Shown: positions 30,210 through 41,094, counted from the stretch's first letter. The stretch: DNA of 64,000 bases from Candidatus Liberibacter europaeus (GCA_003045065.1 PSQJ01000002.1:372001-436000); one strand, 5' to 3'. Notes: generated by a model not told the origin, from the sequence alone. Translations and numbers: made by a program.

Positions 30210-31052
30210 TCAAAGTTGTTTTTTAATTTTTCCATATTTTTTATACCAATAGTAATATGAAAAGGGTAATAATATGGTTATGTAAAAAAATACACTAAAA
30301 ATGATTACTTCCCATACAAAATGTATCATAAATACAATATAAGGCACGACGCAAAGAATAATAGGCAATACAAGATCTTTGCGAATAGCTCCATTAAATA
30401 TTTTTCCGGACCAAACTGGTAATCTTGAACATAATAGAAAACCAACCATTATGGAATAAACTATTGCTATACCAATGTATATTCCACTAATTTCAATTCC
30501 CAAAAAGCTGATATATAGAGGTAACATTAATAGTATTGCTCCAAGTGGAGCTGGAACACCAGTAAAATATTCGTCTTGCCAAATTTCCTTCATCCCACAT
30601 TCATTCATTGTATTAAAGCGTGCTAGACGCAGGCTAGTCGCAATAGTATACATCAATGCCACGCTCCATCCAAAGGTATTGGCTTTATTTAATACGGCAA
30701 TATATGATACCAAGGCAGGTGCCATGCCAAAATTAATAACATCTGCCAGTGAATCTAAATGTTCGCCAAACTTTGAAGTGGCCTTCATGAAACGAGCGAT
30801 ACGTCCATCAATCCCATCAAGGAAGGCTGCGATAAGAACCATGCATACTGCTTTTTCGTGACGTCCTTCTAACGCAGATCCGATTCCACTAAATCCTGAA
30901 CATATAGCAAGAATTGTCACTAAATTAGGAAACATAAACCTAAAGGCTTTAATATCCTTGTTTCGAAGCTCATGTCTTATTTCTTGACCAGAATGAGAAA
31001 TAAACTCATCATCGGTGGTTTTATTCATTAGCCACCCCATTATCTTGTACAA
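30210..31052 (-). CDS. pssA: CDP-diacylglycerol-serine O-phosphatidyltransferase
   Basis: Makes phosphatidylserine from CDP-diacylglycerol and serine in the inner membrane. The CDP-alcohol phosphotransferase motif DG-x2-AR-x8-G-x3-D-x3-D is seen as DGIDGRIARFMKATSKFG then EHLDSLADVINFG. About eight hydrophobic helices, 280 residues. It lies 11 bp after psd, forming the two-step phosphatidylethanolamine operon. Confidence 0.94.
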   Translation of the reverse strand: MYKIMGWLMNKTTDDEFISHSGQEIRHELRNKDIKAFRFMFPNLVTILAICSGFSGIGSALEGRHEKAVCMVLIAAFLDGIDGRIARFMKATSKFGEHLDSLADVINFGMAPALVSYIAVLNKANTFGWSVALMYTIATSLRLARFNTMNECGMKEIWQDEYFTGVPAPLGAILLMLPLYISFLGIEISGIYIGIAIVYSIMVGFLLCSRLPVWSGKIFNGAIRKDLVLPIILCVVPYIVFMIHFVWEVIIFSVFFYITILLPFSYYYWYKKYGKIKKQL

Positions 31053-31063
31053 TCATTTTCTAA

Positions 31064-31762
31064 TTAAGTACGACATACTAGTAGAGGGGCTTTGGTGGAA
31101 TTAAACTCGGCGATAATTGTTTCTCCTGCGACGGTTTTTTGATCAATTGCAACACGGATATTGGCATTTTTCGGCACAAATATATCAACTCTTGATCCAA
31201 ATTTAATAATCCCTAATCGCATTCCTGCATCAACATTCATTGGTGGTCTAACCCAGCAAACTATCCTACGTGCGATAAATCCTGCAATTTGTATTACACC
31301 AATTTTTCCGTGAATTGTTTTAATGACTATACTGTGTCTTTCATTGTTTTCGCTTGCTTTATCCAAATCAGCACTCACAAATTGCCCATTGCGATGGACA
31401 CTTTTTATAATATCGCCACTAATAGGAATACGGTTTACATGACAATCAAAAATATTCATGAATATAGAAATACGCATCATTGTTTCATCGTCAAGTTCTA
31501 ATTCCGATGGTGGGCTAACTTCACATATCGCAGATACATGTCCATCAGCCGGACTGATTAACAAGTCAGGATCTATTGGTACTATTCTCTCTGGATCTCT
31601 AAAAAAATAAGCACACCAGATAGTGATTACTAGAAATATCCAGAATAAAGAATGTATCCACATTCCTAGTATTATCGCTATTGCGATAAAAAATATTATA
31701 AAAGGCCAACCATGCAAGTGGATAGGAACCAAATTTTTTCGAATCATTCTTATTAGATTCAT
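31064..31762 (-). CDS. psd: Phosphatidylserine decarboxylase proenzyme
   Basis: Decarboxylates phosphatidylserine to phosphatidylethanolamine. It belongs to the short type (232 residues), with two N-terminal helices, FFRDPERIVPIDPDLLISPADG, FMNIFDCHVNRIP, and the self-cleavage site in IKFGSRVDIFVP, where the Ser becomes the pyruvoyl group. Upstream of pssA by 11 bp. Confidence 0.95.
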   Translation of the reverse strand: MNLIRMIRKNLVPIHLHGWPFIIFFIAIAIILGMWIHSLFWIFLVITIWCAYFFRDPERIVPIDPDLLISPADGHVSAICEVSPPSELELDDETMMRISIFMNIFDCHVNRIPISGDIIKSVHRNGQFVSADLDKASENNERHSIVIKTIHGKIGVIQIAGFIARRIVCWVRPPMNVDAGMRLGIIKFGSRVDIFVPKNANIRVAIDQKTVAGETIIAEFNSTKAPLLVCRT

Positions 31763-31942
31763 GAAGATTATTGCTCCTTAAAATTATCAAGTAAACACTT
31801 TTATCTATACTGAACTACCGTCATACTAGTATAAACAAAGCCAATTATATAGAGTATACCATAAAATGTAAATATTCAAACTTACATTGCTAAAATACTT
31901 TATATTAGATGTCATAGAGATTGTTATACAATAAATTTGTTT

Positions 31943-33739
31943 TTATTTATCTAAATATTCTTGTTGTTTCTTCCACATGGAGGAATAAATACCATCTAGT
32001 GATATTAGATCCTCGTGGCACCCGCGTTCTACTATCTTTCCCTCATGTAAAACAAGTATTATATCGGCATTTATAATAGTAGATAGCCTATGGGCAATTA
32101 TTAAAGTAGTGCGATTTTTTGACAGTGAATCCAAAGCAGTTTGAATATATCGTTCTGTGATTGTGTCAAGAGATGATGTTGCCTCATCAAATATCATTAT
32201 ATGCGGATTTTTAAGAATCGCTCGTGCTATAGCAACGCGCTGTTTTTCTCCCCCAGATAGTTTCAGACCGCGTTCTCCCACTATAGTATTCAAACCATCT
32301 GGTAATTTCATAATGAAAGATTTGAGCTGGGCAATTTCTATAGCAAAAAGTAATTCCTCTTCAGATGCAGAAGGACGTCCGTATAGGATGTTATATTTCA
32401 AAGTATCGTTAAACAACACAGTATCTTGTGGGATGATGCCAACAGTTTTTCGCAAAGATTCTTTAGTTATTGTTTTTATATCTTGTCCATCAATGCGAAT
32501 AGAGCCTTCTTGTACATCGTACAACCTATAAATAAGCTTGGAAATAGTCGACTTTCCTACCCCAGACTTTCCAATTAGTGCTGTTTTTTTTCCAGCTGGT
32601 GTCTCAAAAGAAACTCCTTTCAGGATTGAATCATTTGAATCATAAGAAAAGAAAACATTATCAAATGTTATTGTCCCATTTTTTGTGTTTAAGTTTTTAG
32701 CATTCGGAATATTTTCGATTTCTATTTTTTCGCTGAGTATATTAAATAACTCTTCTATTTCTATAAAACTTTGGCGAGAATCGCGATATATTGTGCCAAT
32801 AATATTTAATGGTATAGAAAGTTGTGTTAGCAATGCATTTATAAAAATAAAATCTCCAACAGTTTGTTGTCCTATCATCACAGCATGAGATGACATAATC
32901 ATGATTATAATCATTCCTAGGCTAAAAATTAGCCCTTGTCCGAAATTTAACCATCCTAAAGAAGTTGCAATACTTATTGCTACCTTTTCATATTTCGATA
33001 TGCACTTTTCAAATCTCTCAATTTCTGTTTTTTCAGAATTGAAATACTGTATTGTTTCAAAATTTACTAAAGAATCGAAAACATTAGCGTGAGTTTCATT
33101 GCCTATGCGATTCAGTTTTCTAAAAAGATTAACACGCCAATTGCTCGCAATTATAGTGAATGCAGTATATAATACAACTATGCATACGATTATGCCAACG
33201 TAAATATGACCGTAACTATACCATAAAAATATTATAGCAATGAGAAATTCCATAACTGTTGGTATAAGATGAACAACCATAATACGTATGATTGTTTCAA
33301 TAGCTTTGGTGCCATTTACTATAGCAGAAGATAATTTTCCAACTTTGTAATTTATATGAAATCGTTGTGATAGTTTATACACATGTGATACCACTTGATG
33401 GTAAAGTGTGCTTGTAGCATCTTGACCAACCTTAGAAAACAAATAATCGCGCAATTGGTTGAGTATCAAGTTTAGAACACGTGCCGCACCATATGATGTT
33501 ATTAAAATTACAACGCCAGTCTTGAGATAAGACATCTGCGTTTGAATTATTGATTGTTCAATTAAAGATTCTGTTGTCCACTTGAATAAAAAAGGAATCC
33601 CAAGTAAAATTAACTTAGATGCAATAAGAAAGAATATTGCTCCCAATATTCGTATTTTTAAATCTAAACGGTTCTTTGGCCACATGTACGGCCAAATTTT
33701 TTTTAAAATATTCAGTGAATCATTAGAGGAAAATGTCAT
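31943..33739 (-). CDS. ABC transporter, Atm1/heavy-metal-type half exporter
   Basis: A 598-residue half transporter: six-helix membrane domain (about 25-320), then an ATPase domain with Walker A (GKSGVGKST), Q loop (GIIPQDTVLFND), signature LSGGEKQRVAIARAIL, and Walker B (IMIFDEATSSLD). The membrane part has the Atm1-like stretch NFETIQYFNSEKTEIERF and SLGWLNFGQGLIFSLGM. Proteins of this group export glutathione-linked sulfur or metal conjugates and form homodimers. Substrate is inferred. Confidence 0.85.
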   Translation of the reverse strand: MTFSSNDSLNILKKIWPYMWPKNRLDLKIRILGAIFFLIASKLILLGIPFLFKWTTESLIEQSIIQTQMSYLKTGVVILITSYGAARVLNLILNQLRDYLFSKVGQDATSTLYHQVVSHVYKLSQRFHINYKVGKLSSAIVNGTKAIETIIRIMVVHLIPTVMEFLIAIIFLWYSYGHIYVGIIVCIVVLYTAFTIIASNWRVNLFRKLNRIGNETHANVFDSLVNFETIQYFNSEKTEIERFEKCISKYEKVAISIATSLGWLNFGQGLIFSLGMIIIMIMSSHAVMIGQQTVGDFIFINALLTQLSIPLNIIGTIYRDSRQSFIEIEELFNILSEKIEIENIPNAKNLNTKNGTITFDNVFFSYDSNDSILKGVSFETPAGKKTALIGKSGVGKSTISKLIYRLYDVQEGSIRIDGQDIKTITKESLRKTVGIIPQDTVLFNDTLKYNILYGRPSASEEELLFAIEIAQLKSFIMKLPDGLNTIVGERGLKLSGGEKQRVAIARAILKNPHIMIFDEATSSLDTITERYIQTALDSLSKNRTTLIIAHRLSTIINADIILVLHEGKIVERGCHEDLISLDGIYSSMWKKQQEYLDK

Positions 33740-34188
33740 ATTATTTCAATAACTTTGTTGTTAGAGCGATACCTAATAGATTAATTAGTACAACTTAAAT
33801 GTTTTATTTATACCCACGTTTTGTCTTAAACACGCTGTGAACATATTATAAATAACACTTAAACGCATATAAAACAACTTATTTAATAATGAATAAGTAT
33901 TTTCTTCTTTAAGTTTTATAAGGAGATAAGAATATAAGCATATTATTAAAGATGTTATTCCGCTTCATTCAAACTAGTTACTCCTCACTTTTGAATTGTG
34001 ATGATTGCTTCATATCTAGATTGTTTCATAAATCATTTTAGTGGCTTTCTGTTTTTCAGATATAATTATCTTATATCTCCATAATTCAAACGACAAAGCC
34101 CCATCTACCTCAATTATGACATAAAGACAACCAAATAATACATTAAGCAATAGGGAAAATATCATTATAATTAAAAATGTTACAATAA
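33740..34188. other. Intergenic interval without recognised content
   Basis: About 450 bp. It must carry the promoter of the ABC exporter (start at 33739). I saw no open frame or structured RNA apart from the terminator listed next. Confidence 0.45.
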
Positions 34189-34189
34189 A

Positions 34190-34231
34190 AAACAGCCGTG
34201 ATACGAGTAAACTGTTTTATCACGGCTGTTT
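34190..34231 (-). terminator. Rho-independent terminator of rarD
   Basis: A perfect 13-bp GC-containing stem (34190-34202 with 34219-34231), followed on the minus strand by a T run. It lies 25 bp after the rarD stop. Confidence 0.85.
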
Positions 34232-34255
34232 GGCATTAATTAATAGGACATCTTT

Positions 34256-35161
34256 TTATTTTCTATCGCCTAAAACTGTTGGCATCATATAAATGAGCAT
34301 AGAAACAAATACAATTATAAAAACAATTACATCAACTCTATTGATAGGTTGTTTTAATATGAGGGTGGTATTTGCCAAAATCATTATTGGAGCAATATAT
34401 TCCATGATACCAACGGTGGATAGTCTTGTTTTCTTAATGCCATATGAAAAAACACAGAAAACAAGAGAATTAATAATGCCGTATCCCATTAAGAACGCTG
34501 TATCAGGAAAGCTTTTCAAGAAATAGGCATTACCTTTAACTAACAGCCAGAAAGTATAAAACAATGCAGGAATAGCAAGAATTAACATTTCCACAAGAAA
34601 TCCTATATTGGAATCAGCTTTAATTGTCTTTCTAGTAAAACAATATCCGCTCCATGTTATTGCTATTCCTACGGACAATAGGGGCATTCCATTGTAAATT
34701 GTCATGATTGCCAGAGCTCCACCTGTTAGCAAGGTTGCAACTATCTGTAATCGATTCAATCTTTCCTTCAGAATAATTGCACCCATTGCTATGGAAAGAA
34801 TCGGAGTTATAAAAAAGCTAAGAGATGTCTCAAATCCCCTTTTTGATAAGAGCGCATATACAAATACTCCCCAATGACACGCAAGCAAGGTGGTGCTCAA
34901 TACGAGCATTGATAATACCCTTGTATTTTTAATAGTTGACTTTAATGAAGATAAGTTTTTGGAAAAATAAGCAACTGCAAAAAATATTCCAGGCAAAGAC
35001 CACAAAATGCGATGCGTTACAACTTCAGCAAAAGGTATATCTTCCATGAATTGCGTATATAATGGTGTTAGTCCCCACATTATGTAAGCAAAACACATAC
35101 ATGTAGCTCCTAAAACACTCCCATGATTATTATTTTTTTCTGAATTGGCACTATTTTGCAT
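34256..35161 (-). CDS. rarD: EamA family transporter RarD
   Basis: A 301-residue protein with ten hydrophobic segments of the drug/metabolite transporter superfamily. RarD marks are CFAYIMWGLTPLYTQFMEDI, VVTHRILWSLPG and GIMEYIAPIMILANTTLIL. The substrate is not known for the family. It follows cysS by 50 bp, on the same strand, and ends at the terminator 34190-34231. Confidence 0.88.
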   Translation of the reverse strand: MQNSANSEKNNNHGSVLGATCMCFAYIMWGLTPLYTQFMEDIPFAEVVTHRILWSLPGIFFAVAYFSKNLSSLKSTIKNTRVLSMLVLSTTLLACHWGVFVYALLSKRGFETSLSFFITPILSIAMGAIILKERLNRLQIVATLLTGGALAIMTIYNGMPLLSVGIAITWSGYCFTRKTIKADSNIGFLVEMLILAIPALFYTFWLLVKGNAYFLKSFPDTAFLMGYGIINSLVFCVFSYGIKKTRLSTVGIMEYIAPIMILANTTLILKQPINRVDVIVFIIVFVSMLIYMMPTVLGDRK

Positions 35162-35211
35162 GACGTTTTCCTATTTATGTAATTGACCATGGTTATATGT
35201 TTTAAAAAATA

Positions 35212-36600
35212 TTATTTCTGTTTCCATGTCGTAAGTCGTTTTCCGCTTTTAGGATCCTTGTGATCTTCTAAAATAAATCCCTTGCTTTCCAATTGTTTTC
35301 TAATACTGTCTGCTGCAGTAAAGTTTTTTGCTGTCAAAAGGACTTGTCTTTCCTGCACTAATTTTTCAATCGCATTTAATAATTGTTTATTTAGGGGGTC
35401 TTTGAAAACTTTTATTCCTAAAATTTCTGCAGTAGCATTAAAAACAGGAATTAGATCATGGTTTTGCGCACAATCTCGAGCTAATTTGTGAAGCGCTTGT
35501 ATTGCTGAGACGGTGTTTAGATCGTTTAAAAGCGCAGAAATTACTGAATAATCTGGAACACCTCTAATTCCATCCGCTTCCGTTTTTGGCCATTTAGATA
35601 TTAGTGTTTCGGATTCCTTTAAACGTTGTACAGTAAAATCAATTGGTTCACGATAGTGAGTCATTAGCATTGCCAAGCGTATTACTGGAGCTGACCAAGA
35701 TTGTTTTCCAAACTTTTTTGTTTCTAAAAGCTCATGGATTGTGACGATATTTCCTGTAGATTTTGACATTTTATGGCCTTCAATATTTAAAAAACCATTG
35801 TGAATCCAGACATTTGCTAGTTTTTCTGTGCGATAGGCACAACATGATTGAGCTATTTCATTTTCGTGATGTGGAAAAATTAAATCAATTCCTCCTCCGT
35901 GTATATCAAATACCTTTCCCAGGTAGTGAGAACACATTGCTGAACATTCTATATGCCATCCAGGACGTCCTCTTCCCCAAGGAGATTCCCATCCTGGCTC
36001 TTCCTCAGATGACATTTTCCAAAGTACAAAATCAGCGGGATTTCTTTTATGTTTCTTTTGGGGAATACGAGCGCCTATTTTTTGTTCTTCAATTCTACGC
36101 TGAAAAAAAGATCCGTAATTGTTTATAGAATTTGTATCAAATAGAATTTCTCCATTAGATTCATATGCGTGGCCGTTTGTTATGATTTCTTTTATCAAGT
36201 AAATCATTTGAGGAACATGTTCGGTAGCACGTGGTTGATATGTAGGTGAAAGGCATCCCAATTTTGTTGTGTCGTGGATAAATTGTTTTGTGTTTTTTTG
36301 GGTAATCGTTTTTATTGCGTCGTTAATAGGTATAGATGGATATTCTTGACGTGCCCGACTAATAATTTTATCATCTATATCAGTAATGTTTCGTACATAA
36401 GTTACGCATTTTATTCCATAGATATATCGTAAAAGTCGATATAGAACATCAAATATGATTACAGGCCTAGCATTACCAATATGTGCGAAATCATAAACAG
36501 TAGGACCACAAACATACATCTTAACGTTTAATGGATCTATGGCTTGGAATTTAATTATTTTTCGTTCTATAGTGTTGTATACCTTAAGGGTGTTTCGCAT
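35212..36600 (-). CDS. cysS: Cysteinyl-tRNA synthetase
   Basis: Class I synthetase charging tRNA-Cys. Seen are the HIGH-type motif FAHIGNARP, KMSKSTGN, the zinc ligands in MYVCGPTVYD and WHIECSAMC with HHENE, and the C-terminal helical domain. I prefer the ATG at 36600 (462 residues, usual length), beginning MRNTLKVYNTIERK; a start at 36648 would add 16 residues unlike the family. Its tRNA-Cys substrate is encoded at 50535-50608. Confidence 0.93.
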   Translation of the reverse strand: MRNTLKVYNTIERKIIKFQAIDPLNVKMYVCGPTVYDFAHIGNARPVIIFDVLYRLLRYIYGIKCVTYVRNITDIDDKIISRARQEYPSIPINDAIKTITQKNTKQFIHDTTKLGCLSPTYQPRATEHVPQMIYLIKEIITNGHAYESNGEILFDTNSINNYGSFFQRRIEEQKIGARIPQKKHKRNPADFVLWKMSSEEEPGWESPWGRGRPGWHIECSAMCSHYLGKVFDIHGGGIDLIFPHHENEIAQSCCAYRTEKLANVWIHNGFLNIEGHKMSKSTGNIVTIHELLETKKFGKQSWSAPVIRLAMLMTHYREPIDFTVQRLKESETLISKWPKTEADGIRGVPDYSVISALLNDLNTVSAIQALHKLARDCAQNHDLIPVFNATAEILGIKVFKDPLNKQLLNAIEKLVQERQVLLTAKNFTAADSIRKQLESKGFILEDHKDPKSGKRLTTWKQK

Positions 36601-36944
36601 AGGAAGAAAACCTTTTATTATAGGTTGATTTTGTGAAAATTGCCGCAAATATTTGATGAAATTTATTTCCGAGATAATTATTGTATATTTTTATTAAAAA
36701 TAACATACAAATGGTTTGTTAATTTTAAGATATAAAATAACTTATTATAAAACATCGCCAGATCAATCGTTGAATATTTACCACAATACATATAATTTGA
36801 GTGTATTTTATTTTACGAGACTTATTTATTATATTCCATTTTTTATATTATATATTAACCAATATTACGTATGGTATGGAGTTGATCTATACGATTTATG
36901 GTTTTTAGTGAATTTGTTTTTTATCACTTTATTTTAGGTATGTT

Positions 36945-37523
36945 ATGAAAAACGGCCTTTTTAAATGTATTGAGCGTTCAATTATGATTCGTGAAGGATC
37001 TGTGGCTATTGAATTTGCTATATTGGTATTGCCATATTTTTTGGTAGTGTTTGCTATATTAGAGATTTGCATTTGTTTTTCTGCTGAACAATTATTTGAG
37101 AATGCCGCGTATAGTATATCACGTCAGATTCGTACTGGTGAATTAAATACAAAGAATACTAAAATGGAGCAACTTCGGAAGAATTTTTGTCATGAAATCA
37201 GATTTCTTATCTTTTGTTCGGATGAAGAATTACGTGTGCCATATGATTTTTATATTGATGTTAAACAGATCAAATCATTAAAGGATATTCCCGTAACAAT
37301 ACCTCGTAAGGGTTCAAATTATGATGATGAAATAGATGGCAATGGCTTTTCTTTTCAGCCTGGTGGGGCTGGAACCTACAATTATTTGAGAGCTTTTTAC
37401 CATTGGCCAATACTAACAAATTTAATGGTAAAATATATGTCTACAGTAAAACATGCGGGTAAAAGAGGAGATTATTTAATGGTATCAACTGTAGTATTTA
37501 AAAATGAACCTTTTGACTCATGA
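36945..37523 (+). CDS. TadE-like pseudopilin of the Tad pilus system
   Basis: A 192-residue protein with the TadE signature near the N-terminus: basic lead, then EGSVAIEFAILVLPYFLVVF with the Glu of the prepilin-like site, one membrane helix, and a periplasmic domain. TadE and TadF are minor pseudopilins processed by a prepilin peptidase. The stop overlaps the start of the next gene by 4 bp (ATGA). Confidence 0.85.
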   Translation: MKNGLFKCIERSIMIREGSVAIEFAILVLPYFLVVFAILEICICFSAEQLFENAAYSISRQIRTGELNTKNTKMEQLRKNFCHEIRFLIFCSDEELRVPYDFYIDVKQIKSLKDIPVTIPRKGSNYDDEIDGNGFSFQPGGAGTYNYLRAFYHWPILTNLMVKYMSTVKHAGKRGDYLMVSTVVFKNEPFDS

Positions 37524-38065
37524 AATTTATTAGGAGATATTTTTTACGGTTTCCTCGTTGCCAAGATGGTGTGGCAGCAATAGAAATGGCTATCATTTTC
37601 CCCGTGTTATTGCTTATTTATATTGCGACTTACGAGATTATCATGATGTATTCTTATTCTAAACGCGTGACTAGGGTTGCAAGTTCTGTAGGAGATATAG
37701 TTTCACAAGAAACTAATATTAACACACAATATTTAAATAATTTTTCTTTTTTAGCAAAAGCTACTATGTTTCCTTATGTGAAAAAAAATGTTTCTATCTC
37801 TGTTGTCGGTTACTGGATTGATAAAGATAAGCGTGTTTCAGTGAAGTGGAAATGGCCTGCTAATACCCCTGATTTTAAAGATAGTATTCCTCCTTCGATG
37901 ATTGACGAGTCTACGTTTCTAGTTCGTTCTTCGGCGTCTGCTGAATACGGCTTTCATGTTTTTTCTAGTAATTTACTACCTTCTAAATTATCCACTATAA
38001 CGATTGATAAGGTTTATTATTATCGTCAGCGTTTAGGTGATCAGATATTATGTAGTAATTGTTAG
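37520..38065 (+). CDS. TadE/TadF-like pseudopilin
   Basis: A 181-residue protein with CQDGVAAIEMAIIFPVLLLI, the TadE/TadF signature with its conserved Glu, one helix and a periplasmic domain ending in a Cys pair (CSNC). It is translationally coupled to the upstream TadE-like gene. The rest of the tad operon is not in the window; only tadD is seen elsewhere (18937-19785). Confidence 0.84.
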   Translation: MKFIRRYFLRFPRCQDGVAAIEMAIIFPVLLLIYIATYEIIMMYSYSKRVTRVASSVGDIVSQETNINTQYLNNFSFLAKATMFPYVKKNVSISVVGYWIDKDKRVSVKWKWPANTPDFKDSIPPSMIDESTFLVRSSASAEYGFHVFSSNLLPSKLSTITIDKVYYYRQRLGDQILCSNC

Positions 38066-38445
38066 AAAATGTTGATATATGGAGTTGTATGACTAGGTAA
38101 TAGTTTTACTATTAACTAATTGGACAAAACATCTATATCAGTTTGGATATATAATCATTTGATTTCTATTAATTTATGATATTTTTGGACTGTGTTTTAG
38201 TTTAATTACTAGGAAGACGATGATTGTACCAAATTACCTTGGATGTGTAGACAAAATATTTAGTGCCCCATGTAATATATTCAATTGTTTTCAAAGATGT
38301 TTTTGCTTAGATTAGATCTTAATTCAAGTTTGAGCATTTAGAACAACGAAACCATCAAAATAAGTTATATAATGCATATTATCTCATAATATAGATATTT
38401 TATTTGCAATAAAATTAGACAAATATATGAAAGATATTTTTTTGA
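38066..38445. other. Intergenic interval between convergent genes
   Basis: 380 bp of AT-rich DNA between the second TadE-like gene and purN. No frame, repeat or clear terminator seen. Confidence 0.45.
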
Positions 38446-39060
38446 TCACATTCCAATAATATGATGTATACTTTCGTTTTTTGGCACTTTCCCAAGTATG
38501 ATTTTTTCAAGCGCCAAAGGATATAAAAGATGTTCAACAGATAAAACTTTTTGGGATAGACTTTCTTCTGTTTCGTTTGGTAGAACTGGTACAGCAGCTT
38601 GAGCTATTATTGGGCCATCATCGATTTTTTCGGTCACCATATGTACCGTGCATCCCGTTATTTTTACGCCGCATTGCAATGCGCGGCGATGTGTATTCAA
38701 TCCTGGAAAGAGCGGCAATAAAGATGGATGAATATTAATAATCTTGTCTTTATATAATCTTATGAATTCCTTGCTGAGAATCCGCATATATCCTGCAAGA
38801 CAGATCAGATCTGGTTTTAGGGTAGCAAGTTGTGTGATAATTTTTCCCCCGTGTTCCTCTTTTGAGCTACAATTATTATGAGGAATCAAATACGTGGGAA
38901 TATTTTCTTTTTGAGCTTTGCTAATTCCACGTGCATTAGGATTGTCTGAAATCACTCCTATAATTTTAGCGGGGTATCCTACTTTTTTTGTTGCCTGGAT
39001 CAGAGAAAGCATATTTGTTCCTTCACCAGATATAAATACAATAATGTTTTTGCAATTCAT
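38446..39060 (-). CDS. purN: Phosphoribosylglycinamide formyltransferase
   Basis: Transfers a formyl group from 10-formyl-THF to GAR in purine synthesis. The 204-residue protein has the N-terminal [13 protein letters not shown], the catalytic [20 protein letters not shown] with Asn and His, and the Asp in [18 protein letters not shown]. The start ATG overlaps the purM stop (ATGA). Confidence 0.94.
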   Translation of the reverse strand: MNCKNIIVFISGEGTNMLSLIQATKKVGYPAKIIGVISDNPNARGISKAQKENIPTYLIPHNNCSSKEEHGGKIITQLATLKPDLICLAGYMRILSKEFIRLYKDKIINIHPSLLPLFPGLNTHRRALQCGVKITGCTVHMVTEKIDDGPIIAQAAVPVLPNETEESLSQKVLSVEHLLYPLALEKIILGKVPKNESIHHIIGM

Positions 39061-40133
39061 AGCGTTAAAGATCCTTTATATAGGATTGGTGATACTTTGT
39101 TATTACGAGGTATTACTTCTCCGCAGTAGATTATGTTTTCGCCATTTTCTTTTAAAATTTTAGTGACTGAATCTATGCCATCTTGGCTAATAATAATAAC
39201 CATTCCAATTCCACAATTGAAGGTGCGTAGTATTTCATCATGATTGATATTGGCTTTTTTAGACAGCCATGATATCACTTTTGGAACCTTGATTAAATCT
39301 AAATTAATTTCTGCTATAAGATTTTTTGGGATTGATCTAGGTATGTTTTCTGTAAGTCCTCCGCCAGTAATATGTGCTAATGCCTTTATTTGCCTTGTTT
39401 TTTTGATTGTCGTGAGAATAGGTTTGACGTAAATTTTAGTTGGTGTCAGTAGTTCTTCACCTAGGCTTTTGTCGTAAGAAAAGGGGGAGGGGTCTTGCCA
39501 AGATAATTTTGATAATTCGACAATTTTTCGCACTAATGAAAATCCATTTGAGTGTAATCCTGAGGAATGCAGACCAAGAATTAAATCACCTTCACGGACG
39601 CGATCAGAAGACAAAATATGTTTTCGATCTACTGCTCCTACAGCAAATCCTGCAAGATCATAATCTTTTCTTCTGTATAGTCCTGGCATTTCAGCAGTTT
39701 CTCCGCCAATTAATGCACAGCCAGCTTGGAGGCATCCTTCGGCAATTCCTTTTATTATTGTAGTTGCTTGAGTAGGATTAAGTTTACTGGTTGCTAAATA
39801 GTCAAGGAAGAATAAAGGTTCAGCGCCATTGGTTAATATGTCATTAACACACATTGCGACAAGATCTATACCAATAGTATCATTTTTATCCATTTCGGCA
39901 GCAATTTTGATTTTGGTTCCTACTCCGTCACTGGATGATACTATAATAGGATCTATAAACCCTGCTTTTTTAAGGTCAAATAAACTTCCAAAGCCACCTA
40001 TTTCACCGATTGTTCCTGCTCGGTATGTAGATTTAACAGTTGATTTAATTTGTTCAACGATGTTGTTTCCTACATTTATATTGACGCCAGCATCACTATA
40101 TGTAAGTTCATTTTCCTCTACATCATGATCCAC
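39057..40133 (-). CDS. purM: Phosphoribosylformylglycinamidine cyclo-ligase (AIR synthetase)
   Basis: Closes the imidazole ring, forming AIR from FGAM with ATP. Marks are [68 protein letters not shown] and [14 protein letters not shown] choose GTG 40133, which has GGGAG seven bases before it and gives 358 residues; the open frame extends to 40211, but those 26 extra residues do not fit. It overlaps purN, so the two are translationally coupled, and it is divergent from hdaA. Confidence 0.92.
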   Translation of the reverse strand: MDHDVEENELTYSDAGVNINVGNNIVEQIKSTVKSTYRAGTIGEIGGFGSLFDLKKAGFIDPIIVSSSDGVGTKIKIAAEMDKNDTIGIDLVAMCVNDILTNGAEPLFFLDYLATSKLNPTQATTIIKGIAEGCLQAGCALIGGETAEMPGLYRRKDYDLAGFAVGAVDRKHILSSDRVREGDLILGLHSSGLHSNGFSLVRKIVELSKLSWQDPSPFSYDKSLGEELLTPTKIYVKPILTTIKKTRQIKALAHITGGGLTENIPRSIPKNLIAEINLDLIKVPKVISWLSKKANINHDEILRTFNCGIGMVIIISQDGIDSVTKILKENGENIIYCGEVIPRNNKVSPILYKGSLTL

Positions 40134-40359
40134 ATTTGATCTCCCATAGCTTATAGTTGTTTCTTTATGTACAATTTTTATTTTATGAATTATTAATACA
40201 GTTGTGATCACTTTTCTAAAAATGTGTTATTGTGTTTTAATTCTTCGTATCTTAGTTTCCTATTCATAGTATGACTATTATATCGGGAGTTATTTTTACA
40301 CAATATCTGATAAGGGATTTTGTCGAGTAGTCAGTTTTGCTGATGAGGAATTCTATATC

Positions 40360-41094
40360 ATGAATTTCACCGTGAAGGGTAACGATATCATTTGCAATAA
40401 AGAAAAGATTGTTCAGATGCGAAAGGAAGAGCAGCTTTTTTTGTCCTTTCCTAGATTTTCTAGCAAGATAAAGCGAGATGAGCTTTTGGTGCATGATTCA
40501 ATTGAGCAAGCTGTTCATTTGATAGATTCTTGGCCATCTTGGCCATCTGCCGTGGTTATTCTTGTTGGACCAAGTGGATCTGGAAAATCTTGCTTAGCTG
40601 AGATATGGTCTGATAAGAGTGAATCAGTGATGCTTCGTAGTACTGAAAACGGGATAGAGCCTACTCCTATGGATTCGCAACCAATGGTCCTAGAAGATGC
40701 TGATCGCATTGATATCGATGAAACACAGTTTTTTCATGTTATCAATAGTATTAATCAATATAATTCAAGTTTGCTTATAACTGCACGTACCTTTCCTGTT
40801 TCATGGTCAGTACATCTTCCAGATTTATGTTCTCGTTTAAAGGCTGCAACGGTAGTTAAACTTGGTTTGCCAAATGATGATTGTTTAGAAAAAACAATAG
40901 TTAAAATGTTTTCTGATCGTCAGATTTTTGTTGATAATAGAATAGTTTCCTATATTGTTCAGCGTATGGAAAGATCATTTGTTTATGCTGAAGAATTAGT
41001 TAATAAAATGGACTATTTAGCATTTTCTCGTGGTATAGGTATAACTAGATCTCTAGCTTCCGAGGTATTAGAAGAGATGCAAAAAGATGATTGA
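40360..41094 (+). CDS. hdaA: DnaA-related regulator HdaA
   Basis: A 244-residue AAA+ protein lacking the DNA-binding domain of DnaA. In Alphaproteobacteria HdaA acts with the sliding clamp to convert DnaA-ATP to DnaA-ADP and prevent over-initiation. Seen are a likely clamp-binding motif near the N-terminus (EEQLFLSFPRF), Walker A GPSGSGKS, a Walker B-like VLEDADRID, and an ARTFPVSW sensor segment. ATG 40360 has GAGGA upstream; an ATG at 40417 would give the more usual N-terminus. Divergence from purM matches rhizobial gene order. Confidence 0.85.
   Translation: MNFTVKGNDIICNKEKIVQMRKEEQLFLSFPRFSSKIKRDELLVHDSIEQAVHLIDSWPSWPSAVVILVGPSGSGKSCLAEIWSDKSESVMLRSTENGIEPTPMDSQPMVLEDADRIDIDETQFFHVINSINQYNSSLLITARTFPVSWSVHLPDLCSRLKAATVVKLGLPNDDCLEKTIVKMFSDRQIFVDNRIVSYIVQRMERSFVYAEELVNKMDYLAFSRGIGITRSLASEVLEEMQKDD

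Noticed and set aside
36716..36937. A 73-codon hydrophobic frame before the TadE-like gene.
   Set aside because: Rich in Tyr/Phe/Leu as random AT DNA gives; no ribosome site or family.
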